This document shows, piece by piece, positions 8,127-17,414 of a stretch of 64,000 nucleotides of DNA. Position 1 is the first letter of the stretch. The number at the start of each line of letters is the position of its first letter. This DNA is from Lachnospiraceae bacterium (GTDB lineage: Bacteria > Bacillota > Clostridia > Lachnospirales > Lachnospiraceae): NCBI GenBank assembly GCA_024403555.1, contig JAKSRP010000001.1, forward strand, positions 62,001-126,000, in the 5' to 3' direction. A program made the translations under genes and the position numbers. The notes under the pieces are model-generated. The model saw only the letters and a program-made list of their open reading frames with translations. It was not told where the DNA came from and did no database searches.

Positions 8127-9740
8127 ATGTCCTATATGGCTTTATATCGAAAATTCAGACCAGATCAGTTTAGTGACGTAAAAGGTCAGGATCATATTGT
8201 AACCACGCTGAAGAATCAGTTGATGGCAGACCGAATAGGGCATGCATATCTGTTTTGTGGAACAAGAGGTACTGGTAAGACAACCGTAGCGAAGCTTTTT
8301 GCAAAAGCAGTTAACTGTGAGCATCCTGTTGACGGAAGTCCTTGTGGAGAATGCCCGGCCTGTAAGGCGATTGCAGATGGCAGTTCCATGAATGTGATTG
8401 AAATCGATGCAGCATCGAATAATGGTGTTGATAATATTCGAGACATCAAAGAGCAGGTGCGCTACTCTCCTACAGAAGGAAAGTATAAAGTATATATTAT
8501 TGATGAAGTACACATGCTTTCCATTGGCGCTTTCAATGCATTGTTAAAAACATTAGAAGAACCACCTTCTTATGTTATTTTTATTCTGGCAACAACAGAA
8601 GCGCATAAAATTCCAATCACGATTCTTTCTAGATGTCAGAGATATGATTTCAGAAGAATTTCCATCGATACGATTGCAAAAAGACTGAAGGAATTGATGG
8701 ATAAAGAAGGCATTAAAGTGGAAGATGCAGCAATTCGATATGTGGCAAAAGCTGCGGATGGTTCCATGCGAGATGCGCTGAGTCTGCTCGATCAATGCAT
8801 AGCCTTTTATCTGGGAGAAGAACTTACCTACGACAAGGTGCTTGATGTATTAGGTGCAGTAGATGTAGAGATTTATCAAAATCTTCTCCGAAGAGTGTTA
8901 GCATGTGATGCAAACAGTGTGATGAATTATATAGAAGAAATCATCTGGCAGGGAAAAGATTTATCTCAATTTGTAACAGACTTTATGTGGCATCTTCGAA
9001 ATATGCTTTTGATCAAAAGTGGTGATATCCAGGAAGACACTTTGGACATTTCGAGAGATAACTTAGAAATAATGAAAGCAGAAGCGATGGGCATTGATCA
9101 GAATACATTGATGAGATATATTCGTGTGCTTTCAGAACTTTTAAACGAAATTAAGTATTCCACAAATAAGAGAGTGCTTACAGAGGTTGCATTTATCAAA
9201 CTTTGCAAACCGCAGATGGAGCATAATTATGACAGTATTTTAGAAAGACTTCGTCAGATGGAAGAAAAGATTTCAGAGTTGGAATCTCGTCCGGTAGTTG
9301 CAGTGCAACCAGCAAAGGAGCCTTTGTCCGGCACACAGACGGTCAAAGTTCATGAAGAAGAACTGGTGAAAGAGAAAATTCAAAAAACTTTTGAACCAGC
9401 AACTTTAGCAGAATTAAAAGCAATTTCGAAACAATGGAGTGACCTCAAAACCAAGGTACATCCTCGCGTTCGTATCTATTTAAGGTCAGCGCGAATGATT
9501 GTCAGAGAAGACAGTGAACATTTATGTCTGTTGTTTGCGAATGATGATTTTGGCAAGGATGGAAAACGATATTTCGAAGGCGAAGGTAATTTGAAAGCCT
9601 TTGAAGAACAACTCTCAAATCTGGTACAAAAAAAGCTTATTTTAGAATATCAGTTAGATGAAAAAACACAGGTTGAAAACGAAGATTATTTTGACCTTGA
9701 TAAGATAGTCAACATGGAAATTGAATATCAAAATGATTAA
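8127..9740 (+). CDS. dnaX: DNA polymerase III subunit gamma/tau
   Basis: Clamp-loader ATPase of the replisome. The 537 residues show MALYRKFRP at the start, the P-loop GTRGTGKTT, a zinc site made by C-x8-C-x2-C-x2-C around CEHPVDGSPCGECPAC, and the DEVHMLS Walker B box with an SRC sensor (ILSRCQRYDFR). The C-terminal tau-like part is shorter than in E. coli, as is usual in Firmicutes. The start is ATG 8127 behind AAGGAGGA; an ATG at 8109 overlaps that site and is unlikely. It is followed by ybaB and recR in the conserved order. The SRP RNA gene often found next to dnaX in Firmicutes is elsewhere here (35582). Confidence 0.97.
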   Translation: MSYMALYRKFRPDQFSDVKGQDHIVTTLKNQLMADRIGHAYLFCGTRGTGKTTVAKLFAKAVNCEHPVDGSPCGECPACKAIADGSSMNVIEIDAASNNGVDNIRDIKEQVRYSPTEGKYKVYIIDEVHMLSIGAFNALLKTLEEPPSYVIFILATTEAHKIPITILSRCQRYDFRRISIDTIAKRLKELMDKEGIKVEDAAIRYVAKAADGSMRDALSLLDQCIAFYLGEELTYDKVLDVLGAVDVEIYQNLLRRVLACDANSVMNYIEEIIWQGKDLSQFVTDFMWHLRNMLLIKSGDIQEDTLDISRDNLEIMKAEAMGIDQNTLMRYIRVLSELLNEIKYSTNKRVLTEVAFIKLCKPQMEHNYDSILERLRQMEEKISELESRPVVAVQPAKEPLSGTQTVKVHEEELVKEKIQKTFEPATLAELKAISKQWSDLKTKVHPRVRIYLRSARMIVREDSEHLCLLFANDDFGKDGKRYFEGEGNLKAFEEQLSNLVQKKLILEYQLDEKTQVENEDYFDLDKIVNMEIEYQND

Positions 9741-9766
9741 TAAGATGTGAATATAAGGAGGCAATT

Positions 9767-10117
9767 ATGGCAAGACGTGGTGGCGGTTTCCCAGGCGGCA
9801 TGGGCATGGGTAACATGAATCAGTTAATGAAACAGGCACAGAGAATGCAGAAAAAGATGGAACAGGCTCAGAAAGAATTAGAGGAGGCTGTATATGAAGC
9901 ATCTGCAGGCGGCGGAGTTGTAAAAGTAAAACTTTCTGGTAAAAAAGAAGTGTTAGATATTACTTTAGATGAAGAAGTAGTAGATCCAGATGATATCGAG
10001 ATGTTACAGGATCTTCTTGTTGTAGCAATGAATGATGCATTAAAGCAGATGCAGGATGATTCCGATGCTAAACTTGGCGGAGCTACAGGTGGATTAGGCG
10101 GAGGAATGCCTTTCTAA
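9767..10117 (+). CDS. ybaB: YbaB/EbfC family nucleoid-associated protein
   Basis: A 116-residue DNA-binding protein of the YbaB/EbfC family, which acts as a dimer on the nucleoid. The Gly/Met-rich start, the long helix [20 protein letters not shown] and the [18 protein letters not shown] strand pair are typical. It lies between dnaX and recR, the usual place in bacteria. Its stop codon overlaps the recR start by one base (TAATG). Confidence 0.95.
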   Translation: MARRGGGFPGGMGMGNMNQLMKQAQRMQKKMEQAQKELEEAVYEASAGGGVVKVKLSGKKEVLDITLDEEVVDPDDIEMLQDLLVVAMNDALKQMQDDSDAKLGGATGGLGGGMPF

Positions 10118-10713
10118 TGAATTACTATAGCGATGCTATTACAAACCTGATTGAAGAGTTTTCAAGACTTCCCGGTATTGGTGCAAAGTCAGCACAGAAG
10201 CTTGCTTTTCATGTGATTAATATGCCGGATGATCAGGTGGAAAAGTTAGCAGAAACAATTTTGACAACAAAAAAGAAGATTCATTATTGTAAAGAATGCT
10301 GTACTCTTACCGATCAGGAGATTTGTCCGATTTGCGCAAGCTCTAAGCGTGATCATAGCGTGATCATGGTTGTGGAGAATACAAGAGATTTAGCAGCATA
10401 TGAAAAAACAGGCAAGTTTGAAGGCGTGTACCATGTGCTTCATGGAGCGATTTCCCCTATGATTGGTATTGGTCCGAATGATATCAGATTAAAGGAACTG
10501 ATTACCCGACTGCAGGGGGATGTAAAAGAAATCATTCTTGCAACAAACTCTAGTTTAGAAGGAGAAACAACAGCAATGTATATCAGTAAGCTGGTAAAAC
10601 CGACCGGTATCAAGATTACAAAGATCGCGAGCGGGGTACCAGTTGGCGGAGATTTAGAATACATTGATGAGGTTACACTTCTTCGTGCATTAGAAGGCAG
10701 AACAGAGATGTAG
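10117..10713 (+). CDS. recR: Recombination mediator RecR
   Basis: RecR works with RecO/RecF to load RecA on gapped DNA. The 198 residues show the helix-hairpin-helix [18 protein letters not shown], a four-cysteine zinc finger ([16 protein letters not shown] region), and a Toprim domain with [12 protein letters not shown] and the GG-V-GGDLEY end. The start overlaps the ybaB stop. Confidence 0.97.
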   Translation: MNYYSDAITNLIEEFSRLPGIGAKSAQKLAFHVINMPDDQVEKLAETILTTKKKIHYCKECCTLTDQEICPICASSKRDHSVIMVVENTRDLAAYEKTGKFEGVYHVLHGAISPMIGIGPNDIRLKELITRLQGDVKEIILATNSSLEGETTAMYISKLVKPTGIKITKIASGVPVGGDLEYIDEVTLLRALEGRTEM

Positions 10714-10714
10714 A

Positions 10715-10748
10715 TAAAAAGTGTCTTGTGAGCAAGGCACTTTTTTTG
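10715..10748 (+). terminator. Rho-independent terminator of dnaX-ybaB-recR
   Basis: An inverted repeat, AAGTGTCTTG / CAAGGCACTT with a TGAG loop, is followed by seven T residues. Confidence 0.9.
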
Positions 10749-10806
10749 ATACAATAAAATTAGGTAAATAGAACTTGAAACAATATATGAACAGGATGGT
10801 GAAAAT

Positions 10807-12987
10807 ATGAGGCCAGAAGTTGGACGAATTTTAAATAAGGATGAAGTTCTTACATTAAATTATGGTGATAACTCCAGACCGAATAACATTTTGGGCAGAC
10901 ACGTGATCAATAATGGACAAGTAATCAGCTGTTATCATCCGAACGCGGAAGAAGCTTTTTTAGAAATTGAGGATCGAGAATATCCGATGGACTGTATTGA
11001 AAAAACGAATATTTTTGCAGTCTACCTTCCACATAAATTTGATATTCCATATCATATTCGCTGGATTTTTAAAGATGGAACAGAAAGCTATTTAAGAGAC
11101 CCTTATTCTTTTGCTCTTCAGCTTGATAAGAAGATGCTTGCACAGTGGGAACAAGGAACCTGGATTGAGTGTTATAAATATTTAGGTGCACATCCAATGA
11201 TCATCAATGGAATCTCCGGTGTACATTTTGCGGTATGGGCTCCGAATGCGAAGAGAGTCAGTGTAGTGGGTGATTTCAATAACTGGGATGGTCGCGTGCA
11301 TCCGATGATCAAGAGAAGCACGGGTGGTATTTTTGAATTGTTTATCCCAGATGCCACTGTCGGAATGTACTATAAATTTGAGATTAAGACCCAGAAGGGC
11401 GATATCTTCATGAAGGCGGATCCATTTGCCAACCAGTATGAAGTACCCCCTAAGAATGCATCCGTTGTTGCCAATATTAATCGATTCGTGTGGGATGACC
11501 GTAGATGGATGATTGAACGTAATGAAACCAATCCACACAAAAAAGCAATTGCGATTTATGAAGTGCATCTTGGATCCTGGAGAAGAAATGTGGAAGCAGG
11601 TAACAGCTTCTTAACTTATAAAGAACTGGCATATCAGCTGCAGGAATATGTGACTTACATGGGCTATACCCATGTGCAGCTTTTAGGCTTGCAGGAACAT
11701 CTTAGAGAAGAAACCATTGGCCATGAAGTATATGGATTCTTTGCGCCAACTGCCAGACATGGAAAAGGAAGAGGACTTCGTTTCCTCATCAATCATCTTC
11801 ATATGAATGGTATTGGTGTCATCGTTGACTGGATGGCAGCAGGAATGTCGAATGATCCATCAGGAATGACGAATTTTGATGGAACACATCTATATGAAAC
11901 ATCTGCACCAGAAAAGAATAATATGATGAAATGGGACTGCAGTGCATTTGACTTTACGAAAAAGCAGGTTCGTAACTATATTTTATCCAGCGCAGAATAC
12001 TGGATGGAAGAACTGCATGTTGATGGATTCCGTTTGTCTGCCATTGACAGTCTGATGTTTGATCAGTATTATCGTGCGAATGAAGAAAGTCGTGGTGTAT
12101 TAGAAGAACTTCAGGCAAGAATTAGAGAAAAGGATAATGGATGCTTTGTGATTACAGAGAGAATTCCAAAGACATTCAAAGGGAAGTTTGAGCCAACCTT
12201 TGAATGGGCAGGAAATCATATCGGTCCATTAGTTGCACATATCAAAAAAGATAATTACGCACAGCGAGAAGAAGAAAACAGCAAAGAAAATCTATTTGCA
12301 AAGATGAACAACAGTGAAGCGCATATCATTAAGCTTTCTCATCGTTTTGATTTTATGGGAGGAACCTTGATTTCAAGACTTTCCGGTGATCTTCTCACAA
12401 AGTTTGCAAATGTTCGTATGCTTTATGGATATCTTCTTGGTATGCGTGGAAAGAAGCATTTCTTCATGGGACAGGAGTTTGCACAATGGAACCCATGGAA
12501 TGTGCATGGCAGCTTAGACTGGGATATTCTTGGCAATGATTATCATAAAAAGCTTCATGATTATTGTAGAGATATTCTCCATTTTTACAGAGATCATCAT
12601 GTATTATATGAAACAGATTATGAAAATGATGCCTTAGAATGGCTCACAAAACCAGGTGAAGCAGAGCTTGTCTCTTTCATGAGAAAGAATTTAGATACAA
12701 GAGAAGAACTTATTTTTATCTGCAACTTTACACCAATCGATTATGAAAACTACACATTAGGACTTCCTGCTGACCATGTATATCAGCAGGTGCTTTCTAG
12801 TGATGATCAAAAGTATGGTGGCCTGGGCTTATTTGATAATGGATTAGTAGCGGTAGAAGAAAAAGAAAATCATGGATTTTCCTACCAGATTACTTTAGAT
12901 ATTGCAAAACATTCTCTTGTAGTATTACAGAGAAGAAATAGAAAGGATTTAAAAAAAGATGAAGAAACAGGATTGTATATTTTGTAA
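10807..12987 (+). CDS. GlgB-like (GH13, CBM48) protein lacking catalytic residues; probable pseudoenzyme
   Basis: A 726-residue homologue of 1,4-alpha-glucan branching enzyme. It keeps the family fold: CBM48-like N-terminal part (GVHFAVWAPNAKRVSVVGDF), the GH13 barrel with a GIGVIVDW strand, and the C-terminal GKKHFFMGQEFAQWNPWN and SLDWDIL motifs. The catalytic sites are changed. The nucleophile Asp of DALRVDAV is Ser411 in DGFRLSAI. The transition-state Asp of LSHDEVVHG is Arg513 in LSHRFDFMG. The region I His of DWVPGHF is Gly346 in DWMAAGM. The acid/base Glu may remain as Glu451 (VITERIP). Branching activity is therefore unlikely; a regulatory or glucan-binding role is inference. The HIT gene starts 29 bases before its stop. 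Confidence 0.85.
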   Translation: MRPEVGRILNKDEVLTLNYGDNSRPNNILGRHVINNGQVISCYHPNAEEAFLEIEDREYPMDCIEKTNIFAVYLPHKFDIPYHIRWIFKDGTESYLRDPYSFALQLDKKMLAQWEQGTWIECYKYLGAHPMIINGISGVHFAVWAPNAKRVSVVGDFNNWDGRVHPMIKRSTGGIFELFIPDATVGMYYKFEIKTQKGDIFMKADPFANQYEVPPKNASVVANINRFVWDDRRWMIERNETNPHKKAIAIYEVHLGSWRRNVEAGNSFLTYKELAYQLQEYVTYMGYTHVQLLGLQEHLREETIGHEVYGFFAPTARHGKGRGLRFLINHLHMNGIGVIVDWMAAGMSNDPSGMTNFDGTHLYETSAPEKNNMMKWDCSAFDFTKKQVRNYILSSAEYWMEELHVDGFRLSAIDSLMFDQYYRANEESRGVLEELQARIREKDNGCFVITERIPKTFKGKFEPTFEWAGNHIGPLVAHIKKDNYAQREEENSKENLFAKMNNSEAHIIKLSHRFDFMGGTLISRLSGDLLTKFANVRMLYGYLLGMRGKKHFFMGQEFAQWNPWNVHGSLDWDILGNDYHKKLHDYCRDILHFYRDHHVLYETDYENDALEWLTKPGEAELVSFMRKNLDTREELIFICNFTPIDYENYTLGLPADHVYQQVLSSDDQKYGGLGLFDNGLVAVEEKENHGFSYQITLDIAKHSLVVLQRRNRKDLKKDEETGLYIL

Positions 12988-13375
12988 TTTAGCAAATGGA
13001 ATCTGGCCGGCTGAAGCAATTTATGAAGATGATAAAGTAAAAGTAATTTTAGATGCAGGTCCTGCATCTAAGGGTCATGCATTGATTCTTCCAAAAGAAC
13101 ATGCAGATGATATGTTTGATCTTGATGAAGAAAGTGCAGCACATATTTTTGTGGTAGCCAATAAAGTGGCAAAAGCAATGAAAAAGACATTAAACTGTGA
13201 TGGTATGAATATCTTACAGAACAATGGACCAATCGCAGGACAGACTGTATTTCATTTTCATCTGCATTTGATTCCTCGTTATGAAGGCGATGGCATTGCT
13301 CTTACCTGGAAACCTGGTTCTGTAACAGATGAAGAAAAATCCGAAATTATTGCAGAAATCAAAAAGGGATTATAA
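12959..13375 (+). CDS. HIT family nucleotide hydrolase
   Basis: A 138-residue histidine triad protein. It has a CIFC start that can bind zinc and the triad HFHLHLIPR near residues 97-105. HIT proteins of this type hydrolyse purine nucleoside phosphoramidates or dinucleoside polyphosphates; the exact substrate cannot be read from sequence. The start lies inside the 3' end of the GlgB-like gene, so the two are co-transcribed. The next gene begins two bases after its stop. Confidence 0.93.
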   Translation: MKKQDCIFCNLANGIWPAEAIYEDDKVKVILDAGPASKGHALILPKEHADDMFDLDEESAAHIFVVANKVAKAMKKTLNCDGMNILQNNGPIAGQTVFHFHLHLIPRYEGDGIALTWKPGSVTDEEKSEIIAEIKKGL

Positions 13376-13377
13376 TT

Positions 13378-13962
13378 ATGGCAAAGGTGTCATGGAAACC
13401 TGGAAATATGATCTATCCACTTCCTGCGGTCATGGTGACTTGTCGTGGGAAGGATGGAGAAGATAATGTGCTTACAATTGCGTGGACGGGTACGATTTGT
13501 ACCAATCCACCGATGACCTATATCTCTGTACGACCAGAACGTCATTCTTATCAAATGATTCGTGAAACGGGTGAATTTGTCATCAATCTCACGACAAAAA
13601 AGCTTACAAAGGCAACCGATTTTGTTGGTGTACGTTCTGGAAAAGATATGGATAAATTTGAGCAGATGCATTTGACGAAGGGTGAAGCACAGGTGGTGAA
13701 TGTTTCTGTCATCGAAGAAAGTCCGGTCAATATCGAATGCAGGGTGGTTGAAGTCAAGGAGCTTGGCTCTCATCATATGTTCCTTGCAGAAGTAGTGAAT
13801 GTGATGGTGGATGAATCCTATATGGATGAGAAGGGAACCTTTCATCTTGACTGGGCCGAACCACTGGTTTATTCTCATGGCGGATATTATGAGACAGGAG
13901 AAAAATTAGGAACCTTTGGATATTCTGTTCGAAAAAAGAAGAAGAAAAAGAGGAAAAAATAA
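13378..13962 (+). CDS. Flavin reductase-like, FMN-binding protein
   Basis: A 194-residue protein of the flavin reductase-like (FMN-binding split barrel) family. The YPLPAVMVTCRGKDGEDNVL start, ISVRPERHSYQMI and GEFVINL segments are typical of these proteins. The last 11 residues are almost all Lys/Arg (VRKKKKKKRKK), an unusual basic tail that might contact nucleic acid or arise from slippage in an A-rich stretch. Partner and substrate are unknown. It sits in the HIT to shikimate kinase-like operon. Confidence 0.85.
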   Translation: MAKVSWKPGNMIYPLPAVMVTCRGKDGEDNVLTIAWTGTICTNPPMTYISVRPERHSYQMIRETGEFVINLTTKKLTKATDFVGVRSGKDMDKFEQMHLTKGEAQVVNVSVIEESPVNIECRVVEVKELGSHHMFLAEVVNVMVDESYMDEKGTFHLDWAEPLVYSHGGYYETGEKLGTFGYSVRKKKKKKRKK

Positions 13963-13964
13963 TC

Positions 13965-14456
13965 ATGAATAATATTACATTACTTGGTATGCCTGGGGCA
14001 GGAAAGAGCACGATTGGGGTGTTGCTTGCGAAAGCAATCAATTATGATTTTCTGGACACAGATCTTTCTATTCAAAGACAGGAAGGGATGCTGCTTAGAG
14101 AAATTATTGCGAAGAAAGGCCTTGAGGAATTTAAGAAAATTGAAAATCAGGTGAATCGTGATGTATGCGTGGAGCGTACAGTCATTGCTCCGGGAGGTAG
14201 TGTGATTTATGGTGAAGAAGCAATGGAACATCTTGCATCCATCAGCAAAGTAATCTATCTGAAGTTATCTTATGAAGAAATCAGAAAGCGCCTTGGAAAT
14301 TTAAAAAAGCGAGGAGTAGTCTTTGCGGAAGGGCAAACTTTAGAGGATCTTTATAAAGAACGTGCTCCCCTTTATGAGAAATATTCCGAAGTTATTATCG
14401 ATGCGGATGGCCTTGATATTGGTGAAGTTTTAGAAGAAGTATTACAGAATCTTTAA
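13965..14456 (+). CDS. Shikimate kinase-like P-loop kinase
   Basis: A 163-residue kinase with P-loop GMPGAGKST at residues 8-16, the DTD pair (D33-x-D) and a lid/arginine pattern ERAPLYEKYSEV like AroK. Two residues that bind shikimate in AroK differ: the FRxxE arginine is Lys in FKKIE, and the GGG loop reads PGGS. The protein may still be shikimate kinase, and aroB is in this window, but a related substrate is possible. It is the last gene before the murA promoter. Confidence 0.75.
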   Translation: MNNITLLGMPGAGKSTIGVLLAKAINYDFLDTDLSIQRQEGMLLREIIAKKGLEEFKKIENQVNRDVCVERTVIAPGGSVIYGEEAMEHLASISKVIYLKLSYEEIRKRLGNLKKRGVVFAEGQTLEDLYKERAPLYEKYSEVIIDADGLDIGEVLEEVLQNL

Positions 14457-14482
14457 TTTTTTATACCGCAATCATTTTCTGA

Positions 14483-14510
14483 TTTACAAAAAAAAATTGT
14501 ATGCTATAAT
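14483..14510 (+). promoter_or_regulatory. Predicted sigma-A promoter of murA
   Basis: TTTACA (14483-14488), a 16-base spacer and TATAAT (14505-14510), about 100 bases before the murA start. The leader between contains a short direct repeat, AAATTAGGCTT-like, with no clear function. Confidence 0.7.
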
Positions 14511-14609
14511 ATAATTGTTTTAATATGTGAAAATTAGGCTTAAAATTAGGCTTTTTATACAGAAATTTAGTTTTTTTTTAGATAGATATACAATATTGAG
14601 GTGCAAATA

Positions 14610-15908
14610 ATGGAACAGAAATACGTGATTAAGGGTGGTAATCCTCTGGTTGGAGAAGTAGTAATTGGCGGAGCTAAGAATGCAGCACTTCCTGTTTTAG
14701 CCGCAGCAGTTATGACAGATGGTAATTGTCACATTGACAATATGCCGAATGTTCGCGACATCAATGTATTACTTCAGGCCATGGAAGGAATTGGAGCCAC
14801 TGTACATAGAATCGGGGATAATGAAGTAATCATTTCCGGCGGTGGTATCAAGCCAGGAGAAGTAGTAGACAATGAATTCATTCGTAAAATTCGTGCTTCT
14901 TACTATTTAATTGGTGCCATGCTTGGTAAATATAAAAAAGCAGAGGTTGTACTTCCGGGTGGCTGTGCAATCGGTGCAAGACCAATTGATCAGCATATTA
15001 AAGGCTTTGAAGCTTTAGGTGCTAAGGTTACAATTGAACATGGTATGATCAAGGCAGAAGCAGAACGCCTTGTTGGTACACATATCTACATGGATGTTGT
15101 CTCTGTAGGAGCAACAATTAACGTTATGATGGCAGCTGCATTAGCAGAAGGTAATACAGTAATTGAGAATGCAGCAAAAGAACCACACATCGTAGATGTA
15201 GCAAACTTCTTAAACTGCATGGGTGCTGATATCCGTGGTGCAGGTACAGATGTGATTCGTATCAAAGGTGTTGAAAAGTTTGGCAATTGCGAATATTCCA
15301 TCATTCCGGATCAGATCGAAGCTGGAACATTTATGGTAGCAGCAGTATGTACAAAGGGTGATATCACAATCAAGAATGTTATTCCAAAACATCTTGAATC
15401 CATCACAGCAAAGCTTCTTGAAATCGGTGCAGAAGTACATGAATTTGATGATGCAGTTCGTGTTGTTGCAACAAAGAGATTAAAACCAACACAGGTTAAG
15501 ACTCTTCCATATCCTGGTTTTCCAACAGATATGCAGCCACAGATGGCAATCACATTAGCATTATCAGAAGGTATCAGTGTAGTAACAGAAAGCATCTTTG
15601 AAAATCGTTTCCGCTATGTAGATGAACTTACACGCATGGGTGCTAAGATCCAGGTGGAAGGTAATACTGCATTCATCACAGGTGTTGAAAAGTACACAGG
15701 TGCAGAAGTAAGTGCTCCTGATTTACGTGCAGGTGCAGCACTTGTTATTGCAGGCCTTGCTGCAGAAGGTATTACACAGGTAGACAGCATTGGATACATT
15801 CATCGTGGATACGAAAAGTTTGATGAAAAGCTTCAGGAATTAGGAGGCCAGATCAAACTCGTGGAAACAGAAAAAGAATTAAAGAAATTCATTCTTCAGG
15901 TAAGCTAA
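14610..15908 (+). CDS. murA: UDP-N-acetylglucosamine 1-carboxyvinyltransferase
   Basis: First committed step of peptidoglycan synthesis: transfer of enolpyruvate from PEP to UDP-GlcNAc. The 432 residues contain [20 protein letters not shown] at the N-terminus and the catalytic cysteine in [14 protein letters not shown] (Cys119), the residue alkylated by fosfomycin. ATG 14610 is chosen over GTG 14601 because GAGGTG precedes it at the correct distance. It stands alone between its own promoter and the metK promoter. Confidence 0.97.
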   Translation: MEQKYVIKGGNPLVGEVVIGGAKNAALPVLAAAVMTDGNCHIDNMPNVRDINVLLQAMEGIGATVHRIGDNEVIISGGGIKPGEVVDNEFIRKIRASYYLIGAMLGKYKKAEVVLPGGCAIGARPIDQHIKGFEALGAKVTIEHGMIKAEAERLVGTHIYMDVVSVGATINVMMAAALAEGNTVIENAAKEPHIVDVANFLNCMGADIRGAGTDVIRIKGVEKFGNCEYSIIPDQIEAGTFMVAAVCTKGDITIKNVIPKHLESITAKLLEIGAEVHEFDDAVRVVATKRLKPTQVKTLPYPGFPTDMQPQMAITLALSEGISVVTESIFENRFRYVDELTRMGAKIQVEGNTAFITGVEKYTGAEVSAPDLRAGAALVIAGLAAEGITQVDSIGYIHRGYEKFDEKLQELGGQIKLVETEKELKKFILQVS

Positions 15909-15921
15909 GACGAATCTGAAG

Positions 15922-15950
15922 TTGACAAATGATATAATCAGTAGTAAGAT
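15922..15950 (+). promoter_or_regulatory. Predicted sigma-A promoter of the SAM riboswitch-metK unit
   Basis: TTGACA (15922-15927), a 17-base spacer and TAAGAT (15945-15950). A second TATAAT at 15933-15938 is too close to this -35 but could pair with a weaker one. Confidence 0.65.
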
Positions 15951-15983
15951 TGCTACTGCACGAAAAAATTAATAAATATAAGT

Positions 15984-16137
15984 TTCTTATTCAGAACGAT
16001 GGAGGTTTAAGGGCCGATGAAATCGTGGCAACCCCAGCAATGGAAGGTGCCAGCCGGAGCCATATGATTATGTGGAGCAATAAGATAATTTGTAATAAGC
16101 AAGTTAAAGTCCGGTCAAAATGACCGGGCTTTTTTCA
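15984..16137 (+). ncRNA. SAM-I (S-box) riboswitch with intrinsic terminator
   Basis: The core matches the S-box consensus: GATGGAGG, then GGGCCGATGAAATCGTGGCA with the following ACCC, then GGAAGGTGCCAGCCGGAGC. Helix P1 forms between CTTATT (15986-15991) and AATAAG (16079-16084). A second AATAAG copy lies at 16094-16099 and could take part in the alternative structure. The expression platform is the terminator AGTCCGGTCA-AAA-TGACCGGGCT plus a T run (16108-16137). With SAM bound, transcription should stop before metK, giving feedback on SAM synthesis. Confidence 0.95.
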
Positions 16138-16167
16138 ATGTATTAATTAAGAGAAAGGGATTTGACA

Positions 16168-17355
16168 ATGGAAAAATTATTATTTACATCTGAGTCTGTA
16201 ACAGAAGGACATCCTGATAAGATCTGTGACCAGATTTCAGACGCAGTTTTAGATGCATTATTAGAACAGGACCCAATGAGCCGTGTAGCATGCGAAACAT
16301 GTACTACAACTGGTTTAGTTATGATCATGGGTGAAATTACAACAAAAGCAAGTGTGGACTATCAGAAGATCGTTCGTAACACAATCAAAGAAATCGGATA
16401 TACAAGAGGTAAATTTGGTTTTGATGCGGAAACATGTGGTGTTTTAGTTGCCTTAGATGAACAGTCCACAGACATCGCTATGGGTGTTGACAAAGCGTTA
16501 GAAGCAAAAGAAAATCAGATGTCCGACGAAGAAATTGAAGCAATCGGTGCTGGTGATCAGGGTATGATGTTTGGATTTGCATCCAATGAAACAGATGAAT
16601 TTATGCCATATCCAATTTCTCTTGCACATAAATTAACTAAGAAATTAACAGAAGTTCGTAAGAATGGAACACTTCCATACTTAAGACCAGATGGAAAATC
16701 CCAGGTTTCTGTTCAGTATGATAAAGATGGTAAACCAGAAAGATTAGATGCAGTTGTATTATCTACTCAGCATGGTGCAGAAGTATCTCAGGAACAGATT
16801 CATGAAGATATCAAAAAGTATGTATTTGACCCAGTGCTTCCAGCAGAAATGGTGGATGAAAATACAAAGATGTACATCAACCCAACAGGCCGTTTTGTAA
16901 TCGGGGGACCTCATGGGGATGCTGGTCTTACAGGTCGTAAAATTATCGTAGATACTTATGGCGGATATGCTCGTCACGGCGGCGGTGCATTTTCTGGCAA
17001 GGACTGCACAAAGGTAGACCGTTCTGCAGCATATGCAGCTCGTTACGTTGCAAAGAATATCGTTGCAGCAGGGTTAGCTGATAAATGTGAAATTCAGTTA
17101 TCCTACGCAATCGGTGTTGCTCAGCCTACATCCATCATGATTGATACATTTGGCACAGGTAAAATTTCAGAAGATCAGTTAGTAGATATCGTTAGAGAAC
17201 ATTTTGATCTTCGTCCAGCTGGTATTATCAAGATGTTAGATCTTAGAAGACCAATCTACAAACAGACAGCAGCTTATGGTCACTTTGGAAGAAATGATCT
17301 TGATCTTCCTTGGGAAAAACTTGATAAAGTTGATGCATTAAAAGCTTATTTATAA
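16168..17355 (+). CDS. metK: S-adenosylmethionine synthetase
   Basis: Makes SAM from methionine and ATP. The 395 residues show [17 protein letters not shown] at the N-terminus, [15 protein letters not shown] (ATP-binding hexapeptide) and the [15 protein letters not shown] loop. ATG 16168 follows GAGAAAGGGA; a TTG six bases upstream is less likely. It is directly behind the SAM-I riboswitch, so it is repressed by its own product. Confidence 0.98.
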   Translation: MEKLLFTSESVTEGHPDKICDQISDAVLDALLEQDPMSRVACETCTTTGLVMIMGEITTKASVDYQKIVRNTIKEIGYTRGKFGFDAETCGVLVALDEQSTDIAMGVDKALEAKENQMSDEEIEAIGAGDQGMMFGFASNETDEFMPYPISLAHKLTKKLTEVRKNGTLPYLRPDGKSQVSVQYDKDGKPERLDAVVLSTQHGAEVSQEQIHEDIKKYVFDPVLPAEMVDENTKMYINPTGRFVIGGPHGDAGLTGRKIIVDTYGGYARHGGGAFSGKDCTKVDRSAAYAARYVAKNIVAAGLADKCEIQLSYAIGVAQPTSIMIDTFGTGKISEDQLVDIVREHFDLRPAGIIKMLDLRRPIYKQTAAYGHFGRNDLDLPWEKLDKVDALKAYL

Positions 17356-17414
17356 TCAATAAACTTATTTATTATCAATAAAGTAGATGTTTTGTTCCGG
17401 AAGGGGGCTTTACA

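Noticed and set aside
10807..12987. Ordinary, active glycogen branching enzyme
   Set aside because: Two catalytic carboxylates and the region I His are replaced, so the standard annotation would mislead.
15086..15595. Overlapping minus-strand ORFs inside murA
   Set aside because: They are opposite-strand shadows of a strongly conserved gene, without ribosome sites. The same holds for the minus ORFs inside hydB, hydA and proS.
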